Source: Fervidicoccaceae archaeon (GTDB lineage Archaea > Thermoproteota > Thermoprotei_A > Sulfolobales > Fervidicoccaceae). From it: DNA of 64,000 bases. Made by a program: the position numbers and the translations under genes. Below are positions 53,733 through 62,853 of the stretch, one piece after another. The first letter of the stretch is position 1. Each line of letters opens with the position of its first letter. Location: assembly GCA_038734945.1 (NCBI GenBank), contig JAVYOA010000002.1, positions 124,001-188,000 on the forward strand. Direction: 5' to 3'. The notes beneath the pieces were generated by a model. It searched no databases. It was not told the origin of the DNA and saw only the letters and a program-made list of their open reading frames with translations.

Positions 53733-53744
53733 TTTTATATATCA
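53733..53744 (-). promoter_or_regulatory. TATA box of the winged-helix gene
   Basis: The minus strand reads TGATATATAAAAA, predicting a start site near 53712. That is 60 bases before the TTG at 53650 but only about ten bases before the ATA at 53701, which supports the longer reading frame. Confidence 0.5.
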
Positions 53745-53846
53745 TATTAGAACATAATATATATTTCTCTTTGTTGAACGTTCCTATTTTATGTTTTGAA
53801 AAGAACCCTTTCAACGCTCCTCTGAATTTGAGAAACTCATTCTACT

Positions 53847-55019
53847 TCAGAGCTGAACCTGCTTCAGCTGTTCTACAACATAGCTCTTCAGCTCCTCAAG
53901 AGACCTCTGGGGAGCTATTATCTTTCCTTCTTCCATCTGCTTGATCATAAGAGGTGTGGGTCTTCTTCCATCTTTGCACAAAGGTGGTGATGATGTCCAG
54001 GGAACAACATAGTGCTCTGTTGGTGAACATGCATAGAGCTGCTTCGCCCCGGGAAGCTTTCCTCTCTTGCTCCTTGGAATCCATCTTCCTTCTTCCTCAA
54101 CTTCAACTATGTCCATGCTTATGTCTATGCTTGGGGGAAAAGCAATTGACGTGCCAACTCCAAATCCATCCGCAATATCTCTCAGCTCAATCAGATCGCT
54201 CTCATCTAACCCACCGCTGACAATAATCTTCACATCTTTGAACCCTTCTATGTCAAGTGCCCATCTAACCTCCTCGACAATTTTTTTCATGTCCCCCCTC
54301 CTGGAGCTGGGAGTATCGAGCCTAACTCCCTGTAATCTCTTTCCCAAGGTTCTCGCTGCTAACAATGCCTCCGCCCTCTCATCCCAAAATGTGTCAACAA
54401 GCATAATGCGTGGAACCTTAGGATCCATGTATTTATCAAAGCTCAGCCATGCCTTTGACTGATCATTGAAAACAATAATTAGGCTATGAGGCATTGTTCC
54501 CGTAGGCTCCAAATTATTGTACTTCTTTGAGAGCACACCGCTAACAGCATCCACTCCTCCTATATATGCTGCCCTATCAGCCATTGGGGCTAGAGCTGGA
54601 TGAAGGCTTCTTATCCCAAAGAACAGGAGAGTTTTGTTTCCCGCTGCTAACCTCATTCTAGCAGCCCTAGTTGTTATGGACGAGTAGTGCCTCAGTATGC
54701 CAAGAACTATTGACTCCATTTCAGCGAAGTCGTAATATTTCCCCTCAATTAGCATTATTGGCTCTCTCTCGTAGAAAATAGTTCCCTCCGGCAGAGAATA
54801 GATATCTACAGCTCTTCCCTTCATAACATAGAGAGCTTCCTCCAGACCACTGAATACAGCCCACCTGTAGCCCTCTGGGAGCCCATATACGTGAAATTCA
54901 GCCCTTACTTTTATGTCCTTCAACCCTTCCTTCTCAAGAATTGTTTTTACTCTTGTGAAATAAACATCCGTTGCCTCTCCATCAATGATCTCCTTTTCAT
55001 TTGCTATATATAGCCCCAT
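53847..55019 (-). CDS. Nicotinate phosphoribosyltransferase
   Basis: 390 residues. [14 protein letters not shown] at the N terminus, [56 protein letters not shown] and [26 protein letters not shown] form the type II phosphoribosyltransferase barrel of NAPRTase/NadC-like enzymes, here of the archaeal nicotinate PRTase group. It salvages nicotinate to NaMN for NAD. ATG at 55019 with GAGAGGGGAAT upstream. Stands alone, between spacers of about 190 and 170 bases. Confidence 0.93.
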   Translation of the reverse strand: MGLYIANEKEIIDGEATDVYFTRVKTILEKEGLKDIKVRAEFHVYGLPEGYRWAVFSGLEEALYVMKGRAVDIYSLPEGTIFYEREPIMLIEGKYYDFAEMESIVLGILRHYSSITTRAARMRLAAGNKTLLFFGIRSLHPALAPMADRAAYIGGVDAVSGVLSKKYNNLEPTGTMPHSLIIVFNDQSKAWLSFDKYMDPKVPRIMLVDTFWDERAEALLAARTLGKRLQGVRLDTPSSRRGDMKKIVEEVRWALDIEGFKDVKIIVSGGLDESDLIELRDIADGFGVGTSIAFPPSIDISMDIVEVEEEGRWIPRSKRGKLPGAKQLYACSPTEHYVVPWTSSPPLCKDGRRPTPLMIKQMEEGKIIAPQRSLEELKSYVVEQLKQVQL

Positions 55020-55192
55020 TCTATTCCCCTCTCTACGCTCAAAAACACATCCAACAAGTTAAAAATTAAAGAGAAGGTGTTTATAAGATATGCATTAGTA
55101 GCTGCTGGTAAATTTCAGTTTTTAAAAAGTTTTCTGCAGATGAGAATTTTGAATGAGAAAGACGAAAATCTGTCAAATCCTTTTGAATTTGT

Positions 55193-55549
55193 TTATTTTC
55201 TGCCCTTTTTTCTGATGTAGAACCATGGCCCCTCTATTCTTTCAGAATTGCATTTTGGACATTTCGATGGCCTCTTCACCTTTTCCCTATCCCTGAATGT
55301 ATAGCCACATGTCAGGCATCTTGCTGGGATCATTTCGACTATTTCTGAGTTCCCGCTCCTCTTCCTCACGCTCCTCATAACATGTTCGAGATCAGTGTGA
55401 ATGCTGTTCACTTCTCTTCCACTAAGTCCGAGTATTTTTGCTATCTCCTCTGCCGTCAGCGGCTTCTCAGCTTCCACGAGTATTCTATAGATTTTTTCCC
55501 TTCTTGTTAGAAAATCCGAACCGATCATGTTTTTTTCCCTGAAATTCAT
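55193..55549 (-). CDS. Predicted regulator with HTH and zinc ribbon (COG3357-like)
   Basis: 118 residues. LTRREKIYRILVEAEKPLTAEEIAKILGLSGREVNSIHTDLEHVMRSVRK is a winged-helix domain and ARCLTCGYTFRDREKVKRPSKCPKCNSERIEGPWFYI a CxxC/CxxC zinc ribbon, the combination of COG3357 predicted archaeal regulators. ATG at 55549. It is the last gene of a leftward series that begins with PINA at 60692. The regulon is unknown. Confidence 0.87.
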   Translation of the reverse strand: MNFREKNMIGSDFLTRREKIYRILVEAEKPLTAEEIAKILGLSGREVNSIHTDLEHVMRSVRKRSGNSEIVEMIPARCLTCGYTFRDREKVKRPSKCPKCNSERIEGPWFYIRKKGRK

Positions 55550-55588
55550 GGAGTCTCTCGGTCCGTGAATTCTTCATCCCATATAAGG

Positions 55589-56020
55589 TCAGCTCGCTGA
55601 ATTCCGATCATCCTCCACTCCCGTTTTTAAATTGAATCTTCGGATGGGCAATTTAAGATGAGAGGCAACATTTTTTACTGCCCAGGCGAATTCAGCGCTT
55701 CCAATGCTTCTCCTGAATTTCAGCTTGTTGTATTTCATTCGTAGAAGAATCCTCCCATTTTCGTCAATTACATCCACGATGCCCTTCACTCTTCCTCTTG
55801 GATTTCTCACGAGCCTGACTTTTACTATAACTTCCCCGGAGCGGGGCGGTTTGGGCTGAATAATGGTAGATTCTCCTTCCTTGTATAGAGGAGGAGCATT
55901 TCTTTTTTTCAGAGGATCTATCTCCCTTACCTCGCTCCTCGAAACATAGAAGGCATTCTCATAGTAAGCATGCTTTCCTGACTTGCTCTTTGATCTCTCC
56001 CTCCTGATCTCAATTGACAA
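55589..56020 (-). CDS. Unknown basic beta-rich protein
   Basis: 143 residues, not recognised. Strongly basic; N-terminal KSKSGKHAYYENAFYVSR, a proline-containing linker (QPKPPRSGE), then a beta-rich core VIVKVRLVRNPRGRVKGIVDVIDENGRILLRMKYNKLKFRR and a helical end. The basic beta core could bind RNA or DNA; that is speculation. TTG at 56020 after GGGGAGAG. It lies between an 83-residue unknown (10-base gap) and the zinc-ribbon regulator, in the apgM-nnr operon. Confidence 0.68.
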   Translation of the reverse strand: MSIEIRRERSKSKSGKHAYYENAFYVSRSEVREIDPLKKRNAPPLYKEGESTIIQPKPPRSGEVIVKVRLVRNPRGRVKGIVDVIDENGRILLRMKYNKLKFRRSIGSAEFAWAVKNVASHLKLPIRRFNLKTGVEDDRNSAS

Positions 56021-56030
56021 TGTCTCTCCC

Positions 56031-56279
56031 CTATTCTATGAGAAGAACTTCATCTCCAAGTTTTACACTATTCAGTTCCTCAACTACAACAGACATGCTG
56101 TATGATGATATATCAGCTGTAAAAATCACTTTGTTTTTTATTCTGATTTGCTTTATCTCTGATTCCTTTCCAAAAATGCTTCGAGAGAGCAAGTTCCCTC
56201 CCTCGGTAGAATATTCAGAAATCTCCACTATAAAGCTCCCATTCTCGCATTTTATGTTCAGAATTGCTGTCCTTCCCAT
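56031..56279 (-). CDS. Unknown small beta-rich protein
   Basis: 82 residues, not recognised. MGRTAILNIKCENGSFIVEISEYSTEGGNLLSRSIFGKESEIKQIRIKNKVIFTADISSYSMSVVVEELNSVKLGDEVLLIE alternates hydrophobic residues like a single beta domain with one helix (SSYSMSVVVEELNSV). Size and outline recall Pcc1, but key features (KPE, final NSYL helix) are missing. The ATG at 56279 is six bases after GGTGA. It is located three bases after the apgM stop. Confidence 0.68.
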   Translation of the reverse strand: MGRTAILNIKCENGSFIVEISEYSTEGGNLLSRSIFGKESEIKQIRIKNKVIFTADISSYSMSVVVEELNSVKLGDEVLLIE

Positions 56280-56285
56280 CAAAAT

Positions 56286-57581
56286 TCACCCTCCTTTTTC
56301 AGGACTTTTAATTAGACCTATTTCCTTGAGAATTAAGGGAAGGAGGTCCTTCCCCCTCTCGAGAATTCCGAAGCTTCCACTTCTGCATTCGACTTCATTG
56401 AATGTCAATATTCCGTCTGATTTTATGCCTTGATAGTATAGCAGAAATGGCACAGGAGAATCGCTGTGTGCCCTCAGCTGACAGGGGGTTGCGTGATCCG
56501 ATGTAACCAATATTGCTATTTCTCCATCTTCTAGCTTATTCACTAAGCTTCCGAAGAAATACTTATCAATTTCCCCTATTATGTTTGCTTTTAGCTCGAG
56601 ATTTCCATCATGGCCAGGCTCATCTGGTCCCTTCAAGTGCACATAGACTACATCTGATCTTTCCAGAGCCTCCACTGCCTTGCGTGCTCTGTATTTATAT
56701 TCACCTTCTCTGTTCTTTCCTTCAGGAGGGGGAAGTGTGATAACATTCATTCCTGCTGCTTTTGCGATTCCTATCTCAACTGGCATCTCAACTAGTGCTG
56801 TGAACTGAAGGTTTCCAAATTTTGATGATAGGCTCTGAAGCACTGGAGATTTTCCCCCTCCATCTCTCAAAAGCACAGCATTTGCTGGGGGAAGACCTCT
56901 ATTTATTCTTGAACGGTTAACTGGATGCTTATCTAGAATATCTATTGCTTTCCATGTAAATTCATTGACAAGCTCACAGGTCCTTCTGTTCTCCTCTTTC
57001 CCTAATAGAGGAATGCACTGTGAGATCTTATTTTCAAAGCTGCTTGCCGAAATTGAGATCTTTCCCCTTCTAATATAAGCAGGATCTGTGTTGCCTACTT
57101 CATCTCCCAGGTCAAATTTCTCACTACCTATGACAACAACAACTCTATGTCCCACGCTTGCTCTAACTCTAGCATATCCTCCGTTCAATGTAATCCCATC
57201 GAGAGAATTTGCCAGGCTCTCAGCTTCCTCTCTTGTGAATATTCTTCCGGCTCTTCTGTCCAATATTCTTCCAGTTGAGGGATCAACCGTAGCAAAGTTT
57301 CCTCTGAAAGCCACCTCTCTTCTCTCTGCTAATGAGAGACCAACACCCAAAGCCTCTATAGGTCCTCTCCCTGGATGATCCCTGTCTGGATCGTAGCCCA
57401 GAAGCGATAAGACTGCAGCATCGCTCTCCGGTGGTATTCCCCTTCCGATCGTGAAAAGCATCCCACATTTTCCCTTTCTCGCAAGAAGATCTATGTTGGG
57501 CTTCTCCGATACCATGTACGCAGTTCTCCCAAGAGAGGGATCACCTGCTGCTCCATCAAGTACAACATATAGGAGCTTCAA
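56286..57581 (-). CDS. apgM: 2,3-bisphosphoglycerate-independent phosphoglycerate mutase, archaeal type
   Basis: 431 residues. LLYVVLDGAAGDPSLGRTA (first metal aspartate), GRGIPPESDAAVLSLLGYDPDRDHPGRGPIEALG (nucleophile Ser in ESDAA), HLKGPDEPGHDGN and VTSDHATPC (metal ligands) are the alkaline-phosphatase-fold motifs of ApgM. It interconverts 3- and 2-phosphoglycerate in glycolysis and gluconeogenesis. The TTG at 57581 is five bases after GAGGTGA, which also holds the stop of the preceding gene; an in-frame start at 57596 is unlikely. Confidence 0.94.
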   Translation of the reverse strand: MKLLYVVLDGAAGDPSLGRTAYMVSEKPNIDLLARKGKCGMLFTIGRGIPPESDAAVLSLLGYDPDRDHPGRGPIEALGVGLSLAERREVAFRGNFATVDPSTGRILDRRAGRIFTREEAESLANSLDGITLNGGYARVRASVGHRVVVVIGSEKFDLGDEVGNTDPAYIRRGKISISASSFENKISQCIPLLGKEENRRTCELVNEFTWKAIDILDKHPVNRSRINRGLPPANAVLLRDGGGKSPVLQSLSSKFGNLQFTALVEMPVEIGIAKAAGMNVITLPPPEGKNREGEYKYRARKAVEALERSDVVYVHLKGPDEPGHDGNLELKANIIGEIDKYFFGSLVNKLEDGEIAILVTSDHATPCQLRAHSDSPVPFLLYYQGIKSDGILTFNEVECRSGSFGILERGKDLLPLILKEIGLIKSPEKGG

Positions 57582-57586
57582 GACAT

Positions 57587-59119
57587 TCACCTCCAATCCA
57601 TCATGGATGAGATAGCTCCCGGGATCTCTCTAACCAGCATTTCAGATGTGAAAAATTCTCCATACCTCTCAAATAGTTTGTCTCCTGCATAGCTGTTGAT
57701 AAAGGATGCTATGCAGGCTGCATGAAATGGAGTTGGGGTTCTTTTTGAGAGAGATGCAATGAGTCCTGCTAGGACATCCCCGGTTCCTCCGATGCTCATG
57801 CCAGGATTTCCTCCCCTTTTCTCTCTACATTCGCCTTTGAAGCAAATGTAATCAATCGGACCCTTCGATAAGACAATGGATTTAGAGGATATCGACAGCT
57901 CCGAAGCATTCTTCTTCCTGTCTTCACTTTCGGCTATTCGGTACCCCCTTAGAAGGAGAGATAGCTCCCCTCTATGAGGGGTAATCACAAATCTACTATC
58001 AAGCTCAGGAGCATATTCTGAAATGCATTTGAGAGCATCAGCATCCACAACTATTGCCCTCAAAGACTGCTCCGACCTCATCCTCTCAATTATTTCTTTT
58101 GTGAAAGAGCAAGTTGATTTGTTGTAGCCCATCCCAGGTCCAATAACAGCGGCACTCGATCTGCGAACAAAGTTCATGACAAAATCTGCATTCTCTGGGG
58201 AGAAATAATGCTCTCCCACTCCAACAGCAATAATTGATGGGGAGAAAGAAGCTACTATTTGCTTAATGGAGCTGGGCACAATTGTGAATACAAGGTCAGC
58301 TCCAGAAGCGAGAGCTGCTAGGGAGGCCAGCGAAGGAGCTCCAGAATATTCAATCGATCCCCCTATGACAGAAACTACTCCTCCATCCCCCTTCTTGGCA
58401 TCCTTTGGCTTTCTTGCTAGAAAGTTTCTGACATCTCCTGGTCCTACAATTATCTCTGCTTCATCGGGTATGCCAATATTGCATATTTCGATGTTTCCAC
58501 TATACTCCTTATCCTTGAGTAAGCCTGGCTTTAGAAAATGCATTGTGATTGTATAAGAAGCTCTAACAGCGGTTGGCTTCCCGTCATGGGTAGCAGGAAT
58601 ACCTGTATCTGGGTCTATTCCACTTGGTATATCTATTGAAACTATTGGTAGAGAGGAGGAGTTCATGAGCTCTATTGCTCCAGCAATGGGCTCTCTCAGC
58701 TCACCTCTCACTCCAGTTCCCAAAATAGCATCCACTATGAGCTTTGCATTTTCCCTTGTCAAGCTAGGAAGGTGTTCATAGCTAAGTATGTTCAACTTGT
58801 TTCCTTCAATTTTCCTAAGCAACATGAAATTTCTCTTAGCATCCTCATGGGTGATTTGTTCCTCACTGAATAGTGTTACCAGTGCTACCTTGTATCCCAT
58901 TGAAGCTAGATGCCTAGAAGCTGCAAAACCATCTCCTGCATTTCCCCCCTTTCCAGCAACGACAATGATTTTTTCATTGAACTCACCAAATGTCCTTCGT
59001 ATAAACTCAGCTACGCATTTGCCAGCATTTTCCATCATAAGTATTGTGGGCATTCCAAGCCATTGTGCATTTTCCTCTATTGCCCTTATTCTCCTGCTCT
59101 CATAGACTTTTCCAAACAT
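57587..59119 (-). CDS. nnr: Bifunctional NAD(P)H-hydrate epimerase / dehydratase
   Basis: 510 residues with two domains. Residues 1 to about 215 are the YjeF_N epimerase (GKGGNAGDGFAASRHLASMGYKVALV; DAILGTGVRGELREP; SIDIPSGIDPDTG). The rest is the ribokinase-like dehydratase ending in PGMSIGGTGDVLAGLIASL with the GTGD catalytic motif. Together they repair heat-damaged NAD(P)H hydrates, an expected need at high temperature. Start at 59119 as GTG/ATG-type codon just after PINA (four-base gap). Continuous with apgM. Confidence 0.95.
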   Translation of the reverse strand: MFGKVYESRRIRAIEENAQWLGMPTILMMENAGKCVAEFIRRTFGEFNEKIIVVAGKGGNAGDGFAASRHLASMGYKVALVTLFSEEQITHEDAKRNFMLLRKIEGNKLNILSYEHLPSLTRENAKLIVDAILGTGVRGELREPIAGAIELMNSSSLPIVSIDIPSGIDPDTGIPATHDGKPTAVRASYTITMHFLKPGLLKDKEYSGNIEICNIGIPDEAEIIVGPGDVRNFLARKPKDAKKGDGGVVSVIGGSIEYSGAPSLASLAALASGADLVFTIVPSSIKQIVASFSPSIIAVGVGEHYFSPENADFVMNFVRRSSAAVIGPGMGYNKSTCSFTKEIIERMRSEQSLRAIVVDADALKCISEYAPELDSRFVITPHRGELSLLLRGYRIAESEDRKKNASELSISSKSIVLSKGPIDYICFKGECREKRGGNPGMSIGGTGDVLAGLIASLSKRTPTPFHAACIASFINSYAGDKLFERYGEFFTSEMLVREIPGAISSMMDWR

Positions 59120-59123
59120 GCTC

Positions 59124-60692
59124 TCACTTCGTTTCGATTCTGAGATCCAGGCCGAATTTCTGTGCTGCCCTCTTTATTCGCTTCAGCCTCTTGCTCAACA
59201 ATCTTGCTTCCTCCGAGGGCACTCTGAGTATAGCTACACCATTAGATATCTCGACTTCCGCATTAGGAGCCAGGGTCTCAAGCTGTCTCTTTATCCTCAA
59301 ATCCTCTGTTCTCTTTCCTTTCCTTATTGGAACCACAACCGTCTGCTCACCGAAGGTGTATATTTCGTACTCCAGCTCTCCGCTCAGGAAGTCCCTAACT
59401 TCAACTACGGGTCTGGATAGCTCCGCCTCCTTCAACCCTGTAGGGAGCTTGACAGTCATTGATACTTCGTAGACCTTTGATATTTCCCCTTTGTCTATGA
59501 ATATTACCGTGTCTATTATGCTTGGAATTACTCCCAGCTCAACTCTTCCTATGAATCTCTGTATAGCATCTATTGGAGAAGTTGCATGGAGAACCCCAAC
59601 CATTCCTATTCCGGCAAGCCTCAGATCTACATATAGCCTGAAATCCTCATCTCCCCTCAGCTCATCGAAGAATGTATAGTCAGGCCTGCTCAGCAGCATA
59701 ATATCGTGCAGCTCATCCTTTTCAGCAAAGTTCTTGCTGTATTGGACAATTTGTGGAGAGAGCCTCATGTCTCTTGGAGATTCTATCGTGTTTACAACTT
59801 TCCCATCACTTAAATAGAATTCCGCCAGTGCTTGGGCAAATGTTGTTTTTCCCATGCCAGGAGCGCCAGCAATCAATATTCCTTCGGCCTTCTTTCTGAA
59901 CCTCTCTATTAGCTTCTCAGGCGGTCTGTAGTCCTCAAGTTTTAGCTTGACTATTGGTTTCACAGCTGTTATCATCCACTTGCTGCTAAAAGGTGGTCTG
60001 GCTATAACGATTCTATATGAACCAAGCTGAACTATCGTGCTTCCCTTTCTATCGATTTCCACAAAGCTGTCTTCCCTGGACTTTGCTGCTTCGATTATCT
60101 CATCGAAAATGCTCTGCATTTCGCTTCTAGTCAGAATTTGGTTTGAGATCCTCTCATATGCCCAAGCTCCAGGCTTCCCCTTCTTTGCCATTGGATAATT
60201 ATCTTCAACCAAGTGGATGCTCATCGTAGATTCATCGAAGAGCTTCTCTATTTTAAGAGGAGATTCTGTTCTCTCAGAATAGAATAGAACGCTTATCCCG
60301 ATGGAAGAAGCTAGTTCTGCTGCCACACTGCTTCCAGAGACTATTGCACATCCTCTCTGAAGGGCTATCTCCCTTACTAGAGCTGAGAGAGATGCCTGAT
60401 CTTCCTGATAGACCTGGCGCTGTGGGGAAAATAGATCTATGTTGATTATACCAGAAGAGGCAAGATCCTTTAGCTTTCTCAGCTCCTCAAGTCCAGCTAT
60501 GCCTACAGCTTTTCCTTCACTGGCCTCTTTTTCAATGAGGGTAAGAATAGGGGATAAAAGTATGATTGTCGATCCCTTTGGTATTGACCCTGCTTTTACG
60601 AGCCTACTGACTATTCCCTGCACTATTGCCGAATAATCGGCTACATACGCTGTTTCAACATTTCCAGCTGCTGTGAAGAAATTTCGGTACAT
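59124..60692 (-). CDS. PINA-type ATPase (PIN-like, PilT-like ATPase and KH domains)
   Basis: 522 residues. An N-terminal PIN-like domain (YVADYSAIVQG, D19; KGSTIILLSPILTLIEKEA; DQASLSALVREIALQRGCAIVSG), an ATPase with Walker A GAPGMGKT at 276-283 and HDIMLLSRPDYTFFDELRGDEDFRLYVDLRLAGIGMVGVLHA, and a C-terminal KH-like part (NAEVEISNGVAILRVPSEEARLLSKRLKRI). This is the crenarchaeal PINA layout; Sulfolobus PINA is a hexameric Holliday-junction migration ATPase that works with Hjc. ATG at 60692; a longer form from 60722 lacks an SD. Hjc lies 2.6 kb away. Confidence 0.93.
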   Translation of the reverse strand: MYRNFFTAAGNVETAYVADYSAIVQGIVSRLVKAGSIPKGSTIILLSPILTLIEKEASEGKAVGIAGLEELRKLKDLASSGIINIDLFSPQRQVYQEDQASLSALVREIALQRGCAIVSGSSVAAELASSIGISVLFYSERTESPLKIEKLFDESTMSIHLVEDNYPMAKKGKPGAWAYERISNQILTRSEMQSIFDEIIEAAKSREDSFVEIDRKGSTIVQLGSYRIVIARPPFSSKWMITAVKPIVKLKLEDYRPPEKLIERFRKKAEGILIAGAPGMGKTTFAQALAEFYLSDGKVVNTIESPRDMRLSPQIVQYSKNFAEKDELHDIMLLSRPDYTFFDELRGDEDFRLYVDLRLAGIGMVGVLHATSPIDAIQRFIGRVELGVIPSIIDTVIFIDKGEISKVYEVSMTVKLPTGLKEAELSRPVVEVRDFLSGELEYEIYTFGEQTVVVPIRKGKRTEDLRIKRQLETLAPNAEVEISNGVAILRVPSEEARLLSKRLKRIKRAAQKFGLDLRIETK

Positions 60693-60754
60693 GTTCCTTC
60701 GAACACCCTTGCTATAAATCATGTTTGAACAGTCAAATAATATGAATTGAGTTA

Positions 60755-60770
60755 TGAAGATTTAATAATT
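60755..60770 (+). promoter_or_regulatory. Possible promoter of a leaderless AIM24 transcript
   Basis: AAGATTTAATAATT ends 18 bases before the ATG at 60788. No SD precedes the ATG, so the transcript may be leaderless, as is common for first genes in crenarchaea. Confidence 0.4.
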
Positions 60771-60787
60771 TACTGAATAATAGTTTC

Positions 60788-61471
60788 ATGAGGCTGGACG
60801 GTGTGGAATGGGAAATAGAAGGAGATAGCAGTTTCAGGTATTTGAAGATTATCCTGGGAAGGAATGAAAAAATTGTGGCAGAGCCAGGGGCCTTTCTAAT
60901 GAGCAGGGGAAACTTTCACGTTGAAACAAGCAGTGGAGGTGTTGTGAATGCAATATCCAGATCTCTTTTTGGTGGTGAGTCCTTCTTTCTCAACACTTTT
61001 ACTGCTTTAGAAGATGCCGAAATATTTCTGGCACCATCTCTTCCAGGTGATATTAAGCACATTCCTCTTGATGGAAGGAAAGGAATAATAGTTAAGGATG
61101 GTTCCTTTTTGGCTTCCTATGGTCAAGTAAAACTGTCTACTGCTTGGAAGGGTATCACGGGAGCAGTAGCAGGAAGCGGCTTTATTTGGCTGAAGGCTGA
61201 GGGGATCGGGGGGATCTGGGTATCTTCCTTTGGCTCAATAATTGAAGTCGATACGAAAGAGGGGAAAAAGCTCATTGTAGACAATGACCACATCGTGGCT
61301 TTTGACGATCAGCTAAAGTGGGAAGTGAAAAAGTTCAAGGGGATAAAGTCCTTCTTATTTGGAGGAGAAGGCTTTATAATTGAGCTTTATGGAAATGGAA
61401 AAGTGCTCGTTCAAACAAGAAATTTGAGGGCTTTGGCTTCCGCATTGGTGCCATTTCTCCCAAAGAGGTAG
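60788..61471 (+). CDS. AIM24 / TIGR00266 family protein
   Basis: 227 residues. LKIILGRNEKIVAEPGAFLMSRGNFHVETSSGG, FGGESFFLNTFTALEDAEIFLAPSLPGDIKHIPLDG and AYDD-like VDNDHIVAFDDQLKWEVKK are characteristic of the beta-rich AIM24 (TIGR00266) fold; glycine-rich SGFIWLKAEGIGG. Function unknown in archaea. ATG without SD. It is followed after five bases by the UbiA-type gene. Confidence 0.9.
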   Translation: MRLDGVEWEIEGDSSFRYLKIILGRNEKIVAEPGAFLMSRGNFHVETSSGGVVNAISRSLFGGESFFLNTFTALEDAEIFLAPSLPGDIKHIPLDGRKGIIVKDGSFLASYGQVKLSTAWKGITGAVAGSGFIWLKAEGIGGIWVSSFGSIIEVDTKEGKKLIVDNDHIVAFDDQLKWEVKKFKGIKSFLFGGEGFIIELYGNGKVLVQTRNLRALASALVPFLPKR

Positions 61472-61476
61472 GCCAC

Positions 61477-62328
61477 ATGTCCTCTCTGAGAGCATATGCT
61501 GAGATAATGAGGATCCCAAATTCGCTCATGATGGGTTTAGCTGTAATTGTTGGAATGGTGATCACGGATCCCAAGTCACTAATTATGCCTGGAGCTTTCA
61601 CAAAAGTTATCTTGGGCTTTCTGGTTGGATTTCTGCTAACCTCCTCATCCATGGTTTTCAATGATTATGCAGATAGAGAGATAGATGCTATTAATGAGCC
61701 CTCGAGACCAATACCAAGCGGGAGAGTGGCCCCAGCCGTTGCTCTATTTTACGGGTTCATCCTGGGCTTTTTGGGGCTGCTCCTCTCCGAGATGACTGGG
61801 TCAAGCACTCTGTTTTTGGCCGCGCTAACCTTTGCTGTGGCACTTCTCTATAACTTTAAGCTGAAAAGGTACGGCTTCTTAGGAAATCTATGTGTAGCTT
61901 ATACGGTTGCTGTTCCGCTTTTATACGGATCCCTATTATCCTCTGGAATGAATCTTAAAGTTCTTCTCTATGCATCGATGATTTTTCTTTCAATTGTCGG
62001 TAGGGAGATAACAAAGGGAATAAGCGATGTTGAGGGGGATTCGAGAAAGGGTGTGAGGACTGTTGCTGTTAAATATGGAAGCAGGACCGCCTCATTGCTG
62101 GCTTTTCTCTTTTTCCTGGCAGCTATCTCCCTCTCCCCTCTCCCATTTCTCCTGGGCCTAACAAATTTTCCATATTTGATCTTAGTTTCGATAACTGATG
62201 CCATGCTTTTCTATTTATCTTTGTTGCTTGTGAAGTTTCCTGATAGGAAAACGGCTAAGATGGTGAAAAACAGAGCACTAATAGCCATGGCAGTTGGCCT
62301 CTTGGCTTTCGCTTTGGGCTCAATTTAG
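61477..62328 (+). CDS. UbiA-family prenyltransferase, probable DGGGP synthase
   Basis: 283 residues, eight to nine membrane helices. FNDYADREIDAINEPSRPIPSG and KGISDVEGDSRKGVRTVAVKYG are the two aspartate-rich motifs of UbiA enzymes (NDxxDxxxD and DxxxD). Length and the exact wording of the first motif fit archaeal digeranylgeranylglyceryl phosphate synthase, which adds the second C20 chain in ether lipids. A role in quinone prenylation is not excluded. ATG or a nearby start after GAGGTAGG. Confidence 0.9.
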   Translation: MSSLRAYAEIMRIPNSLMMGLAVIVGMVITDPKSLIMPGAFTKVILGFLVGFLLTSSSMVFNDYADREIDAINEPSRPIPSGRVAPAVALFYGFILGFLGLLLSEMTGSSTLFLAALTFAVALLYNFKLKRYGFLGNLCVAYTVAVPLLYGSLLSSGMNLKVLLYASMIFLSIVGREITKGISDVEGDSRKGVRTVAVKYGSRTASLLAFLFFLAAISLSPLPFLLGLTNFPYLILVSITDAMLFYLSLLLVKFPDRKTAKMVKNRALIAMAVGLLAFALGSI

Positions 62329-62331
62329 AAC

Positions 62332-62763
62332 TTATATCTCAATTTCCACATGTGCTGCCGAGCTCATTGGAGGTTCGCTATCCTTTATCTGGGATATTAT
62401 GAATTCGTTTGGATCACTCATTGCTTCATCCATACCCAGTACTGCTTGAAGAATATCTTCCTCAGATGGAGGTTTCCCGCTAGCAATGAGGCGGCCATTA
62501 ACATAAATTGAGGGAATTTCGGATGTCAGTGGAAATGAGCCTGCACTCAGATTGATGTAAGTGCTTTCCACTTCCACATCAATGAGATAGCTGATTAGGA
62601 GCTTTTTTTTAGCTTCAAGAACAGTCATGAGAGCTTGAGAGCTCGCCTCGCTCCAGTCCATTATAATTGCTATTTTTGGAGAAACCTCGCCTCTAAAGCC
62701 TTCCGATGGAATGGTGTGGCGAGCAGTTTTCAATTGTCCAACCACCTTCTGAGCAAGAAGCAT
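62332..62763 (-). CDS. Thioredoxin-fold-like protein without active cysteines
   Basis: 143 residues and no cysteine at all. PKIAIIMDWSEASSQALMTVLEAKKKLLISYLIDVEV and LTSEIPSIYVNGRLIASGKPPSEEDILQAVLG follow the beta-alpha-beta and cis-proline (EIPSIYVNGR) pattern of thioredoxins, with WSEAS where CxxC would be. Redox chemistry is therefore unlikely; it may bind a partner. ATG at 62763 with AGTGA upstream. Convergent with the UbiA gene (three bases between stops). Confidence 0.6.
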   Translation of the reverse strand: MLLAQKVVGQLKTARHTIPSEGFRGEVSPKIAIIMDWSEASSQALMTVLEAKKKLLISYLIDVEVESTYINLSAGSFPLTSEIPSIYVNGRLIASGKPPSEEDILQAVLGMDEAMSDPNEFIISQIKDSEPPMSSAAHVEIEI

Positions 62764-62853
62764 AACTTCACTATGAAAGATCTCAGGTTTCTTCTAGTTT
62801 TAAAAGGGAAAAGACACATTTTTTAAAGAAAAATAAAAAAAGGCTTTGTGCTG

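Noticed and set aside
53325-53750. Plus-strand open frame of 141 codons
   Set aside because: Antisense to the winged-helix gene; composition rich in S, C and L as in shadow frames.
55550-55610. C/D-like boxes (GGATGA, CTGA, GGATGA, CCGA) on the minus strand at the end of the basic unknown gene
   Set aside because: Both C boxes lack the canonical TGATGA, one D box is degenerate, and the first half is coding sequence. Too weak beside the good case at 22744-22806.
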